Notes: a model not told the origin generated them from the sequence alone. Positions 16,998 to 24,628 are shown, counted from the stretch's first letter. The stretch is DNA of 45,933 nucleotides from DATARH01 sp050246595 (GCA_050246595.1 JBFWVT010000039.1:1-45933); one strand, 5' to 3'. Translations and numbers: made by a program.

Positions 16998-18107
16998 TTG
17001 GGGGAAAAAACCTTTGCCGCGTCGCTCGACACGGTGCTGACCAATCTCGCCGACGATCCGCTCAATGATCCGCTGCCCGGCTTTGCCGGGAATCGGCCCG
17101 CTCAACGATCGACGCCGCGCGGCGCCGGCGGAAGAGACGGAGCCGGCGGGCTGGCCCGCGATCTCGATGTCGGACGGCGCGTTCTGCGGGCCGAGACCGC
17201 CGGTCTCGAACTTCTGGCCCGCGCGCTCGACGGCGCGTTCGGGCGTGCGCTCGATCTGTGCGCGGCGGTGCGCGGTCGGCTGATCGTGACCGGGATCGGC
17301 AAGAGCGGTCATGTCGCGCGCAAGATCGCCGCGACCCTGGCCTCCACGGGCAAACCGGCACAGTTTGTCCACCCGGCGGAAGCCAGCCACGGCGATCTCG
17401 GCATGATCGGCGCCGAGGATGCGATCCTCGCCCTGTCCAATTCCGGCGAAAGCGGCGAATTGGCGGACATCATCTCGTATTCGCGCCGCTTTGATATTCC
17501 GCTGATTGCGATCACCGCCGGCCGTCTTTCGTCGCTGGCGCAGGCTGCCGATGTCGTGCTGCTGCTCCCGGTCGCGGCCGAGGCCTGCCCGATGGGATTG
17601 GCGCCGACGACATCGACGACGATGATGATGGCGCTCGGCGACGCGCTGGCGATCGCGCTGTTGGAGCGCAAGGGGTTTTCGTCGGCCGATTTTCAACTGT
17701 TCCATCCCGGCGGGCGTCTCGGTCGCCGTCTGCTGCGGGTCGCCGACATCATGCATTCGGGCGACGCGGTCCCGCTGGTCTCGCCCGAGACGCCGGTGTC
17801 GGAGGCGATCCTGGTGATGACCGCGAAAAGTTTCGGCTGTGTCGGCGTGCGCGACGGCGAAGGGCGGCTCGTCGGGATCGTCACCGACGGCGATCTGCGC
17901 CGCCACATGGACGACCGACTGTTCGCGCGCGCGGTCGCCGAAATCATGCGCGCCGACCCGAAGACGGTGACGCCGGCGCATCTCGCCGCCGAGGCGCTGG
18001 GGCTGATGAACCGCTTCGCGATCACCGCGCTGTTTGTCGTCGATGATGCGGCGCGCCCGGCCGGGTTTCTGCACATGCACGATTGCCTGCGCGCCGGGGT
18101 GGCGTGA
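16998..18107 (+). CDS. kdsD: arabinose-5-phosphate isomerase, KdsD/KpsF family
   Basis: A 369-residue sugar-phosphate isomerase converting ribulose-5-phosphate to arabinose-5-phosphate, the first committed step to Kdo for LPS. A SIS domain covers about residues 90-230, with GIGKSGHVARKIAATLASTG, HPAEASHGDLGM and SNSGESGE phosphate-binding segments and the conserved LAPTTSTT and HPGGRLG. Two CBS domains follow (DIMHSGDAVPLV; AEIMRADPKTVTPAH). The TTG at 16998 is chosen because GGGGGAG lies seven bases upstream; it gives about 50 unconserved N-terminal residues, so a later start cannot be excluded. It is followed by the lptC leader repeat and lptC. Confidence 0.94.
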   Translation: MGEKTFAASLDTVLTNLADDPLNDPLPGFAGNRPAQRSTPRGAGGRDGAGGLARDLDVGRRVLRAETAGLELLARALDGAFGRALDLCAAVRGRLIVTGIGKSGHVARKIAATLASTGKPAQFVHPAEASHGDLGMIGAEDAILALSNSGESGELADIISYSRRFDIPLIAITAGRLSSLAQAADVVLLLPVAAEACPMGLAPTTSTTMMMALGDALAIALLERKGFSSADFQLFHPGGRLGRRLLRVADIMHSGDAVPLVSPETPVSEAILVMTAKSFGCVGVRDGEGRLVGIVTDGDLRRHMDDRLFARAVAEIMRADPKTVTPAHLAAEALGLMNRFAITALFVVDDAARPAGFLHMHDCLRAGVA

Positions 18108-18115
18108 GACCTTGC

Positions 18116-18185
18116 AGGGGGCTGGGGGCAGGGGGCTGGGGGAATGAGGCCGGGGGAATGAGGCCGGGGGAATGAGGCCAGGGGG
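18116..18185 (+). repeat. 14-bp tandem repeat array forming coupled mini-ORFs before lptC
   Basis: Five phased 14-bp units fill the kdsD-lptC spacer. Units a and b (18116, 18130) are AGGGGGCTGGGGG plus C or A. Units c and d (18144, 18158) are ATGAGGCCGGGGGA, and unit e (18172) is ATGAGGCCAGGGGG. A sixth unit begins at 18186 and its ATG is the lptC start. ATGs at 18144, 18158 and 18172 open 5-codon frames MRPGE, MRPGE and MRPGG. Each TGA overlaps the next ATG as ATGA. The GAGG inside each unit lies 8 nt upstream of the next ATG, and AGGGGG in unit b lies 8 nt upstream of the first, so every start has a well-spaced Shine-Dalgarno-like site. What it does is inference: translational coupling or tuning of lptC. 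Confidence 0.8.
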
Positions 18186-19067
18186 ATGAGGCTGGCGACG
18201 ACTGGATCGGCGACGCGCGGCGGCAGCCTGCCGTCGCGGCGCAGCGGCGCGCTCGCCTTTGCCGGCGCGGTGCGCCGCGCCGCTTCGGTCGTCGCCGTGG
18301 ACCGTCGTCACACGCGGCGGGTCGTCCTGCTGCGGCGGGTTCTGCCGGCAACTGGGGTGCTGCTGCTGCTGCTGATCGCGATGTGGCCGCGGCTGGTGCC
18401 GCTGTGGGAGCGGATGCGGGTCGGCTTTCCGGCGATCGATCTGCGCGACGCGCGGGAATTGCGCATGATCAACCCGCGATACACAGGCATCGACCGCGAG
18501 GGAAGACCGTTTGTCGTTATCGCCGCCTCGGCGCGGCAGATCCCCGATCGCCAGGATCTGGTGTCGTTGCAGGCCCCGGTCGCCGAGATCGCGTTGCGCA
18601 GCGGCGCGCAGGTGCGGGCCAGCGCGATCAGCGCGGTCTATCAATCGCAGGCGAGCGTGATCGACCTGTTTGGCGAGGTGACGGTGACGCACCAGGACGG
18701 CACGCGCTTTGTCACGCAGACCGCGCGGGTCGACGCCGCCCAGAACGCGGCCGAGGGCGACGATCCGGTTGCCGGGCACGGCCCCGCCGGCGCAATAAAG
18801 GCGCAAGGATTTCGTCTTATCAACAAGGGCGAGACGATCATCTTTACCGGAAGAGCCGAGATGACGCTGAAGAGCGCCGGCCGGATTGCCGCGACGCGCG
18901 CGCCGCCCTCCGTACCGGAGCCGGTGGCGGAACTGGCCGCGCAAGTCGAGAGCGAGGCGATGCCGGCCCCGCCGGTGTCCCGCCGGGCAGTCACGCGGCG
19001 TCCCGCCGCCAAAGCCGCCGCCCGTCCGCGGTCGCAGCCCGGCCGCCCCGCCCGCAGGCAGCGCTGA
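18186..19067 (+). CDS. lptC: LPS export ABC transporter periplasmic protein LptC
   Basis: A 293-residue protein with one transmembrane segment (VLPATGVLLLLLIAMWP, residues about 53-69) after a long basic N-terminus, then a periplasmic beta-jellyroll domain with NPRYTGIDREGRPFVVIA, LQAPVAEI and VIDLFGEVTVTHQDG. LptC links the LptB2FG complex to LptA in carrying LPS across the periplasm. The C-terminal 50 residues are an Arg/Ala/Pro tail beyond the usual fold. Both the long basic N-terminus (about 50 residues before the membrane helix) and this tail are longer than in E. coli. The ATG belongs to the last 14-bp leader repeat. It is separated from lptA by one base. Confidence 0.88.
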   Translation: MRLATTGSATRGGSLPSRRSGALAFAGAVRRAASVVAVDRRHTRRVVLLRRVLPATGVLLLLLIAMWPRLVPLWERMRVGFPAIDLRDARELRMINPRYTGIDREGRPFVVIAASARQIPDRQDLVSLQAPVAEIALRSGAQVRASAISAVYQSQASVIDLFGEVTVTHQDGTRFVTQTARVDAAQNAAEGDDPVAGHGPAGAIKAQGFRLINKGETIIFTGRAEMTLKSAGRIAATRAPPSVPEPVAELAAQVESEAMPAPPVSRRAVTRRPAAKAAARPRSQPGRPARRQR

Positions 19068-19068
19068 C

Positions 19069-20109
19069 ATGCCGAACCGCCGCCCCGCTCGCCGCCGAGC
19101 GATCGGCCGGACCGTTCCGGCGCTGGCGCTGCTCGTTGCGCTGGCGCTGCCTGTTCCGGGTCTGGCGCAGATCGGGCTTCCCGGGGGATCGGGAGGCGAG
19201 GACGGACCGCTCCAGATCCAGGCCGATGCCGGGATCGAGTGGCAGCAGAACCAGCGGGTCTACATCGCCCGCGGCAATGCCGTCGCATCGCGCGGCGGGA
19301 ACGAGGTGCGGGCCGACACGCTGATCGCGCATTACCGCGAGAAACCCGGCGGCAAGCCCGACCCCGACACGCAGGCAGGGGCCGGGACTCTGAGCGACGA
19401 AGGCGGCGGCAACACCGAGATATTTCGTGTCGAGGCGATCGGCAATGTCGTCCTGAAGCGCGAGGCGAGCACGGTGACCGGCGAGCGCGCCGTTTATGAC
19501 ATGGATCAGGGGATCGCGGTCATAATCGGCCATAACCTCAAGCTGACGACGGCAAACGATGTCGTGACGGCGCGCGACAGTCTCGAATGGTACGACGGTC
19601 GGCAGATCGCGGTGGCGCGCGGCGATGCGGTCGCGACCCGCTCGGGAAAAACGATCAAGGCAGACATCCTGACCGCCTATATGCACAAGGAGGGACAGAA
19701 ACCGGCGACAACCGCGACGCGCGCCGGACCCGCCGCCGCGTCCCGATCTCCGAGTTCGCGGGGCACAGCGCGGCCCGGCGCGATCGGCGGGCAGGACGGC
19801 GAGTCGCGGATCAGCCGGGTCGATGCGCAGGGGCATGTCGTCATCACCGATACGCTGAATACCGGGCGCGGCGATTACGGCGTCTACAACGGCGATACCG
19901 GCATCGCCACCTTGATCGGCAATGTCGTCATCCAGCGCGGCGACAACGTGATCCGGGGGCAGCGCGGCGTGATGGACCTCAACAAAAACATCGCCCGCAT
20001 GATGCCGGGCGGCAAAGCCGGCGAGGAAAGGCAGCGCGTGCAGGGGCTGTTCATCCGCGACCAGGCCAAGCCGGGGACCGCGTCCGGCGCCGAGCCCAAG
20101 CAGCCGTGA
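19069..20109 (+). CDS. lptA: LPS transport periplasmic protein LptA, enlarged with duplicated domain
   Basis: A 346-residue exported protein. The signal peptide is ALALLVALALPVPGLAQ (residues about 19-35, cleavage after GLAQ or GLA). The OstA-like jellyroll is present about twice: ARGNAVASRGGNEVRAD near residue 70 recurs as ARGDAVATRSGKTIKAD near 183, and EIFRVEAIGNVVL near 122 recurs as RISRVDAQGHVVI near 247. Low-complexity linkers follow each half. The last half ends in GNVVIQRGDNVIRGQRG, typical of LptA. LptA forms the periplasmic bridge for LPS from LptC to LptD. Usual LptA proteins are about 180-250 residues, so this is an extended bridge unit. The stop overlaps the lptB start as TGATG. 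Confidence 0.9.
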   Translation: MPNRRPARRRAIGRTVPALALLVALALPVPGLAQIGLPGGSGGEDGPLQIQADAGIEWQQNQRVYIARGNAVASRGGNEVRADTLIAHYREKPGGKPDPDTQAGAGTLSDEGGGNTEIFRVEAIGNVVLKREASTVTGERAVYDMDQGIAVIIGHNLKLTTANDVVTARDSLEWYDGRQIAVARGDAVATRSGKTIKADILTAYMHKEGQKPATTATRAGPAAASRSPSSRGTARPGAIGGQDGESRISRVDAQGHVVITDTLNTGRGDYGVYNGDTGIATLIGNVVIQRGDNVIRGQRGVMDLNKNIARMMPGGKAGEERQRVQGLFIRDQAKPGTASGAEPKQP

Positions 20110-20987
20110 TGCGCCAGCCGCCACCGGGCCAACCGCCGCTGGGCCAACCGCCGCTGGGCCAATCGTTGCTGCGCGACCTCGGCGGCGCCGACGAACCGCA
20201 CTATGCCGGTCCGGCCTGGCTGCAGCAGAGACCGCGCCTGGTGGCCGATAATCGCGGCCCCCTTGGGCGCGGTCTGGTCGGGCGCGGTCTCGGCAAAAGC
20301 TTCAAGCGGCGTCCGGTCTTGCGCGATGTCAGCGTGTCGGTGCAGCGCGGCGAGGTGGTCGGTCTGCTCGGCCCGAACGGCGCCGGCAAGACGACCTGCT
20401 TTTACATCATCACCGGGCTGATCGCCGCCGATACCGGCAGCATCGAAATCGACGGCCAGGAGATCACCGATCTTCCGATGTATCGCCGGGCGCGGCTCGG
20501 CATCGGCTATCTGCCGCAGGAACCGTCGATCTTCCGCGGTCTGACGGTCGAGCAGAACATCCGCGCGATCCTCGAAGTCGCCGAGCCCGAGCCCGATCTG
20601 CGCGAGGCGGTACTCGATGCGCTGCTGGCCGAATTCTCGATCGGGCATCTGCGCCGCGCTTCGGCGATCGCGCTGTCCGGCGGCGAGCGGCGCCGGGTCG
20701 AGATCGCGCGCGCGCTCGCCACCGCGCCGCATTTCATCCTGCTCGACGAACCGCTCGCCGGGATCGATCCGATCGCGGTCGGCGACATCCGAGATCTCGT
20801 GCTGCACCTGAAGGACCGCGGCATCGGCGTGCTGATCACCGACCACAATGTCCGCGACACGCTGCGGATCGTCGATCGCGCCTATATTCTGCACGAGGGC
20901 CAGGTCCTGATGGAGGGCGCTCCCGACGCAATTGTCTCAAATGCGGACGTTCGCCGCGTTTACCTCGGGGAACGGTTCAGCCTATAA
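20109..20987 (+). CDS. lptB: LPS export ABC transporter ATP-binding protein LptB, extended N-terminus
   Basis: A 292-residue ATPase with Walker A GPNGAGKTT (residues about 89-97), Q-loop YLPQEPSIFRGLT, signature LSGGERRR, Walker B FILLDEPLAGIDP and the switch His in ITDHNVRDTL. It powers LPS extraction with LptF/G. Usual LptB is near 240 residues. Here about 45 residues precede LVADN, the usual beginning, and include GQPPLGQPPLGQ. A further insertion GRGLVGRG, made by a 15-bp duplication, lies before the LGKSFKRRPVL strand. The ATG overlaps the lptA stop, favouring coupling; a GTG at 20241 would give a normal-length protein and remains possible. Confidence 0.93.
   Translation: MRQPPPGQPPLGQPPLGQSLLRDLGGADEPHYAGPAWLQQRPRLVADNRGPLGRGLVGRGLGKSFKRRPVLRDVSVSVQRGEVVGLLGPNGAGKTTCFYIITGLIAADTGSIEIDGQEITDLPMYRRARLGIGYLPQEPSIFRGLTVEQNIRAILEVAEPEPDLREAVLDALLAEFSIGHLRRASAIALSGGERRRVEIARALATAPHFILLDEPLAGIDPIAVGDIRDLVLHLKDRGIGVLITDHNVRDTLRIVDRAYILHEGQVLMEGAPDAIVSNADVRRVYLGERFSL
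20126..20170 (+). repeat. 15-bp tandem repeat in the lptB 5' region (3 units)
   Basis: GGGCCAACCGCCGCT occurs at 20126-20140 and 20141-20155, and diverged as GGGCCAATCGTTGCT at 20156-20170. It encodes the GQPPL repeat of the N-terminal extension and keeps frame. Confidence 0.8.
20265..20294 (+). repeat. 15-bp duplication within lptB
   Basis: GGGCGCGGTCTGGTC at 20265-20279 is followed directly by GGGCGCGGTCTCGGC. It produces GRGLVGRGLG, placed between the usual N-terminal LVADN-like strand and the LGKSFK strand of LptB. Confidence 0.65.
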
Positions 20988-21011
20988 GCACCGCCCCGAC
21001 GGGAGCGTTTC

Positions 21012-22517
21012 GTGAACAGGATCGGCCTTTCGCAACGTCTGCAGCTTCGGCAGAGCCAGTCGCTCGTCATGACGCCGCAGTTGCAGCAGGCGATCAGGCT
21101 GCTGCAACTGTCGAACCTCGAACTGAGCGAGTTTGTCGAGGCGGAGATCGAGAAGAACCCGCTTCTGGAACTCGGCGAGCCGACGCGCGACGAGGGATCG
21201 ACCGGCCTCGGCGATGCCGGACCCGATGCGACGATCCCGGCGCTGACGCTTCCGGAGCAGCTCGCCAGCGGGGTCGGCGAGGTGGTCGGCGACGCCGCCG
21301 AGCACTGGCAGGCAACGGCGGGCGAGGACGGCGACGGCTCGCACGATCGCGACGGCGATGCGTGGCATGTCCACGACGGGGTGCGTCGCGACCATGATTT
21401 GGAACCGGCGGTCGAGCGGACCGCTGGTGGGCCGCGCAGTCTGCGCGAGCACCTGAGCGAGCAGATCGGCACCGATCTTCGCGACCCGATCGACCGGGTG
21501 ATTGCCGCGTATCTGCTCGAACATCTCGACGAGGCCGGCTATCTGCGCGTCGATCTCGGTACGGCCGCCCGCGAACTGGGCTGCGGCAGGGCACAGGTCG
21601 AGCGTGTGCTCGCGCGCGTGCAGGAATTTGATCCGCCCGGCGTTTTCGCCCGCGATCTCGCCGAATGCCTGGCGCTGCAATTGCGCGATCGCAACCGGTT
21701 CGATCCGGCGATGCGGCGTCTTCTCGAACACCTGCCGCTGGTCGCCGCGCGCAAGGCGGCGGTGCTGATCGAGCTGTGTCAGGTCAATGCCGAGGATCTC
21801 GCCGAGATGATCGCCGAGATCAAATCGCTCGATCCGCGGCCCGGACACTCGTTCGACGCGGTGCTGCCGCAGCCGGTGATCCCGGATATTTTAATGGTGC
21901 CTCAGCCGCAGGGCGGCTGGGTCGTCGAGCTGAACCCCGAAACCACGCCGCGGGTTCTGGTCAACACCCGCTATTACGCACGGGTGAGCCCCGGTCTGCG
22001 CGGCCAGGCGGAGCGCGACTATCTAAGCGAGCAGTTTCAGGCGGCGAACTGGCTGGTCAAATCGCTGCACCAGCGGTCGTTGACGATCGTCAAGGTCGCG
22101 GCCGAGATTGTGCGTCAGCAGGAGGCGTTTTTTGCCCTTGGAGTGCAGGCGCTGCGCCCGCTGATCCTGCGCGAGGTCGCCGAGGTGATCGGGATGCACG
22201 AAAGCACGGTCAGCCGCGTCACCAGCAACAAATTTATCGCGACACCGCGCGGCGTCTTCGAGCTGAAATTTTTCTTCACCTCGGCGATCCCTGCTTCGAA
22301 CGGCGGCGCCGCGCATTCAGCCGAGGCCGTGCGTTTCCGTATCCGCGGCCTGATCGACGACGAGCCGCCCGGCGGGACATTGTCGGACGAGAAGATCGTC
22401 GAACTGCTGCAGCGGGAGGGCATCGAGATCGCCCGCCGCACGGTCGCGAAGTACCGCGAAGTGATGCGTATTCCCTCCTCGGCACAACGCCGGCGCGACA
22501 AGCTGATGGCGCTGTAG
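21012..22517 (+). CDS. rpoN: RNA polymerase sigma-54 factor
   Basis: A 501-residue sigma factor. Region I is the Gln/Leu-rich LQLRQSQSLVMTPQLQQAIRL-type start that contacts enhancer-binding ATPases. Region II is acidic (residues about 55-130). Region III has the core- and DNA-binding parts, with the helix-turn-helix around LREVAEVIGMHESTVSRVTSNKF (described, residues about 385-410), and the C-terminal RpoN box ARRTVAKYRE near residue 476. It directs -24/-12 promoters for nitrogen and other specialised genes. The start is GTG at 21012 with GGGAG upstream, 24 bp after lptB. The order lptB-rpoN-hpf-ptsN is conserved in proteobacteria. Confidence 0.97.
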   Translation: MNRIGLSQRLQLRQSQSLVMTPQLQQAIRLLQLSNLELSEFVEAEIEKNPLLELGEPTRDEGSTGLGDAGPDATIPALTLPEQLASGVGEVVGDAAEHWQATAGEDGDGSHDRDGDAWHVHDGVRRDHDLEPAVERTAGGPRSLREHLSEQIGTDLRDPIDRVIAAYLLEHLDEAGYLRVDLGTAARELGCGRAQVERVLARVQEFDPPGVFARDLAECLALQLRDRNRFDPAMRRLLEHLPLVAARKAAVLIELCQVNAEDLAEMIAEIKSLDPRPGHSFDAVLPQPVIPDILMVPQPQGGWVVELNPETTPRVLVNTRYYARVSPGLRGQAERDYLSEQFQAANWLVKSLHQRSLTIVKVAAEIVRQQEAFFALGVQALRPLILREVAEVIGMHESTVSRVTSNKFIATPRGVFELKFFFTSAIPASNGGAAHSAEAVRFRIRGLIDDEPPGGTLSDEKIVELLQREGIEIARRTVAKYREVMRIPSSAQRRRDKLMAL

Positions 22518-22611
22518 CGCGAGACGGGCCGCTTGATCCGGCTCGGGATCATGCCCATCATTCGTGAGCTAAATTGCGAGCGGCCCGCGAAAGCTTGGGT
22601 GGTGCAGTTCC

Positions 22612-23253
22612 ATGCAACTGACGGTTACGGGCAAGCAGGTCGATGTCGGCGACGCGCTTCGCGGTCATGTCGAGGCGACGCTCGAATCGCTGCTGGAGAA
22701 GTATTTCCGTACTGCGATCGAGGCTCACGCGGTATTCGCCCGCGAAGCGCATCTGATCGCCGTCGAGTTGTCGCTGCATGTCGGGCGCGGCATGGTCGTC
22801 AACAGCCGCGGGACGGCGACCGATTATTATGTCGCCTTCGATGCCGCCGCCGAGCGGCTGGCGAAGCAGTTGCGCCGCTACAAGCGCCGGCTGCGCGATT
22901 ACCACGGCAAGGCGCGCCCGGCCGGCGAGCGGCCGGAGATGGCGCGCTCCTTTGTGCTGGCGCCGGTCGAGGAGGAGATCGACGAGACCGCGAGCTTTGG
23001 CGCGGAGACCGAACCGGAGACCGAAGCAGCCGCCGATGGCGGGATCGCGCCGGTCGTCATCGCCGAGATGAGCACCGAACTGCCGCAACTGACGGTCGGC
23101 GAGGCGGTGATGCGGATGGATCTGGCCGATGTCTCGGTGCTGCTGTTCCGCAATCGCTCGCACGGCGAACTCAATGTCGTCTACCGGCGCGGCGACGGCA
23201 ATATCGGCTGGATCGACCCGGCAAACAGGGTGGGCGGCGCCGGCCGGCGATGA
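22612..23253 (+). CDS. hpf: ribosome hibernation promoting factor, long form
   Basis: A 213-residue protein. The N-terminal HPF/RaiA domain (MQLTVTGKQVDVGDALRGHV to about residue 100, with YYVAFDAAAERLAKQLRRYKRRL) binds the small subunit, and the C-terminal dimerisation domain (VIAEMSTELPQLTVGEAVMRMDL to NVVYRRGDGNIGWIDP) pairs ribosomes into 100S dimers in stationary phase. An acidic linker separates them. The long form is usual in alphaproteobacteria. It lies 94 bp after rpoN; no -24/-12 promoter was visible in that gap. The ATG at 22612 has only a weak GGTGG upstream. Confidence 0.95.
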   Translation: MQLTVTGKQVDVGDALRGHVEATLESLLEKYFRTAIEAHAVFAREAHLIAVELSLHVGRGMVVNSRGTATDYYVAFDAAAERLAKQLRRYKRRLRDYHGKARPAGERPEMARSFVLAPVEEEIDETASFGAETEPETEAAADGGIAPVVIAEMSTELPQLTVGEAVMRMDLADVSVLLFRNRSHGELNVVYRRGDGNIGWIDPANRVGGAGRR

Positions 23254-23338
23254 TGCGTCGAGGATGACCCCGCAAACCTCCGGTCTCGCCGGTCGCAGGC
23301 GGTCGTCCGGAGGGCGCGACGGCGAGCTGCCAGATTGA
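23250..23338 (+). other. two mini-ORFs bridging hpf and ptsN
   Basis: An ATG at 23250 overlaps the hpf stop as ATGA and encodes MMRRG. Its TGA (23265-23267) overlaps an ATG at 23264 that encodes a 24-residue Gly/Arg-rich peptide beginning MTPQTSGLAG and ending GELPD. That frame's TGA (23336-23338) overlaps a TTG at 23335, which is in frame with ptsN. The overlaps are seen directly; whether any is translated is unknown, and each could arise by chance. Confidence 0.4.
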
Positions 23339-23363
23339 GCCAGATTGCCAGATTGAGCCAGTT
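23328..23363 (+). repeat. 18-bp direct duplication immediately upstream of ptsN
   Basis: TGCCAGATTGAGCCAGAT at 23328-23345 is followed at once by the same unit with one change (ending GTT) at 23346-23363, two bases before the ptsN ATG. Confidence 0.75.
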
Positions 23364-23364
23364 G

Positions 23365-23829
23365 ATGGAAATCGAGGATCTGCTCTCACCACGCGCCGTG
23401 ATCGCGCAATTGCGCGCCGGCAATAAAAAGCAGGTGCTGTTGGAGGTCGCGCGTCGCGCCGCGGCGCTGACCGGCATCGGCGAGCGGCGGATCTATGACG
23501 TGCTCGCCGAGCGCGAGCGTCTTGGGAGCACCGGTATCGGCAGGGGGCTGGCCATCCCGCATGGCAAGCTGCCCGAGCTGGATCGGTTGTGCGGCGTGTT
23601 CGCGCGCCTCGAACGGCCGATCGCGTTCGAGGCTTTCGACAGCCAGCCGGTCGATCTGGTTTTCGCGCTGCTGGCTCCGGCCGATGCCGGGGCTGAGCAC
23701 CTGCGCGCGCTGGCCCGCGTTTCGCGGTTGCTGCGCGATGACGCGATCCGCCAGAAATTGCGCGGCGCCGCCAATCCCGACGCGCTCTATGCGCTGCTGA
23801 CCGACCGCAGCGAAAGCCACGTCACCTAG
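23365..23829 (+). CDS. ptsN: PTS IIA-like nitrogen-regulatory protein PtsN (EIIA-Ntr)
   Basis: A 154-residue EIIA domain of the nitrogen phosphotransferase system. It begins MEIEDLLSP, then has NKKQVLLEVARRAA, the phosphorylated His in RGLAIPHGKL (residue about 67), and LVFALLAPADAGAEHLRALARVSRLLRD, all typical of PtsN. It accepts phosphate from NPr and regulates potassium, nitrogen and carbon functions by protein contact. The ATG at 23365 matches the usual N-terminus but has no clear ribosome-binding site; the in-frame TTG at 23335 would add ten residues encoded by the 18-bp duplication. It closes the rpoN-hpf-ptsN set. Confidence 0.95.
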   Translation: MEIEDLLSPRAVIAQLRAGNKKQVLLEVARRAAALTGIGERRIYDVLAERERLGSTGIGRGLAIPHGKLPELDRLCGVFARLERPIAFEAFDSQPVDLVFALLAPADAGAEHLRALARVSRLLRDDAIRQKLRGAANPDALYALLTDRSESHVT

Positions 23830-23853
23830 AGCATGATCGCGTCAGGTTGAGCC

Positions 23854-23903
23854 GTCATTCCCGCATGATCCCCGGATCAAGTCCGGGGGTCACGCGGGGT
23901 GAC
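23854..23903. repeat. interspersed palindrome, copy 2, within a 50-bp imperfect inverted repeat
   Basis: The core CCCCGGATCAAGTCCGGGG at 23870-23888 is the exact reverse complement of 1579-1597. Outer arms GTCATTCCCGC (23854-23864) and GCGGGGTGAC (23894-23903) also pair imperfectly. It sits between the convergent ptsN and methyltransferase genes and may end transcripts from both sides. This is a form of intergenic repeat widespread in alphaproteobacteria. Confidence 0.7.
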
Positions 23904-23926
23904 AAAGGTGCTTTCATCTGATCGGA

Positions 23927-24628
23927 TCACGCTTCAGCCGGACCCGAGGGTTCGTCCTCGCGGCGCAGCACGGCGGCACTGACCCGGTAATTGTGAAACA
24001 GCCAGTACGGCTTCACCATCGAGTTGCGCCATTTCGCGAGACCCAGAAACGGCACCGGCAGCCGCAGCAGAGGGCGCAGCAGCAGCCACGGGCGGCGCCT
24101 GATCTCGTCGCGGTACGACAGACCGACATCGATGATCTCGGCGGTGACGAGCGCGCTGCGGGGAAACAACGCGGCGGCTTCGTCGGGGGTCGGACGATAC
24201 AGCGTGTCGATCGGGTCGGCGTGATGCGGGTAGCTGCGCGGCACGGTAACGACGATCAATCCGCCGGGCCGCACCAGCATCGCGCAGCGGTGCGCGAACG
24301 CGCCGGGATCGCGCACGTGTTCGAGCACGTTGCAACACAACAGCGCCGCATAGCGCCGCCCCTCGGCGAGGCGGGCGAAGTCGTCGTCGTGCAGTAGGTC
24401 GGCCCGGATGTCGATACCGTCCCCTGGACCATCCCCGGCGCGCGCGTCGAGATGCACGATCTCGACCCCGCGCGCGGCGAGCGGCGCGAACAGATCGCGT
24501 TCGATCCAGGGCTGCGCCACCTCCCGAAACGCGCGCGTGCCGCTGCCGATATTGAGCAGCGGCGATATCTGCTGCAGCGGACAGGCAGCAAGCCGGTCGC
24601 TGATCCAGCGCGCCTCGCGTTCGAACAT
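23927..24628 (-). CDS. class I SAM-dependent methyltransferase
   Basis: A 233-residue protein with methyltransferase type 11-like layout: LLNIGSGTRAFRE (motif I, residues about 24-36), acidic VHLDARAG after the second strand, DIRADLLHDD, and CCNVLEHVRDPGAFAHR (motif near residue 98) followed by RPGGLIVVTVP. The C-terminal part (LLRPLLRLPVPFLGLAKW and the VKPYWLFHNYRVSA segment) is hydrophobic and could contact membranes or a lipid-linked acceptor. The acceptor is unknown. The start at 24628 leaves 56 bp after the OmpA-like stop upstream; reading further upstream would enter that gene. It resembles methyltransferases of surface polysaccharide clusters, but context gives no proof. Confidence 0.78.
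   Translation of the reverse strand: MFEREARWISDRLAACPLQQISPLLNIGSGTRAFREVAQPWIERDLFAPLAARGVEIVHLDARAGDGPGDGIDIRADLLHDDDFARLAEGRRYAALLCCNVLEHVRDPGAFAHRCAMLVRPGGLIVVTVPRSYPHHADPIDTLYRPTPDEAAALFPRSALVTAEIIDVGLSYRDEIRRRPWLLLRPLLRLPVPFLGLAKWRNSMVKPYWLFHNYRVSAAVLRREDEPSGPAEA

Noticed and set aside
18116..18185. Possible CRISPR-like repeat array
   Set aside because: Units are contiguous 14-mers without spacers, and no cas genes are present.
16368..19070. 900-codon open frame on the minus strand across rnd, kdsD and lptC
   Set aside because: Antisense shadow of high-GC genes with strong third-position G/C; composition is Arg/His/Gln-rich with no domain, while the plus strand carries three well-supported genes.
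22518..22611. Sigma-54 (-24/-12) promoter in front of hpf
   Set aside because: No TGGCAC-N5-TTGC-like arrangement was found; only a stray TGGTGCAG.
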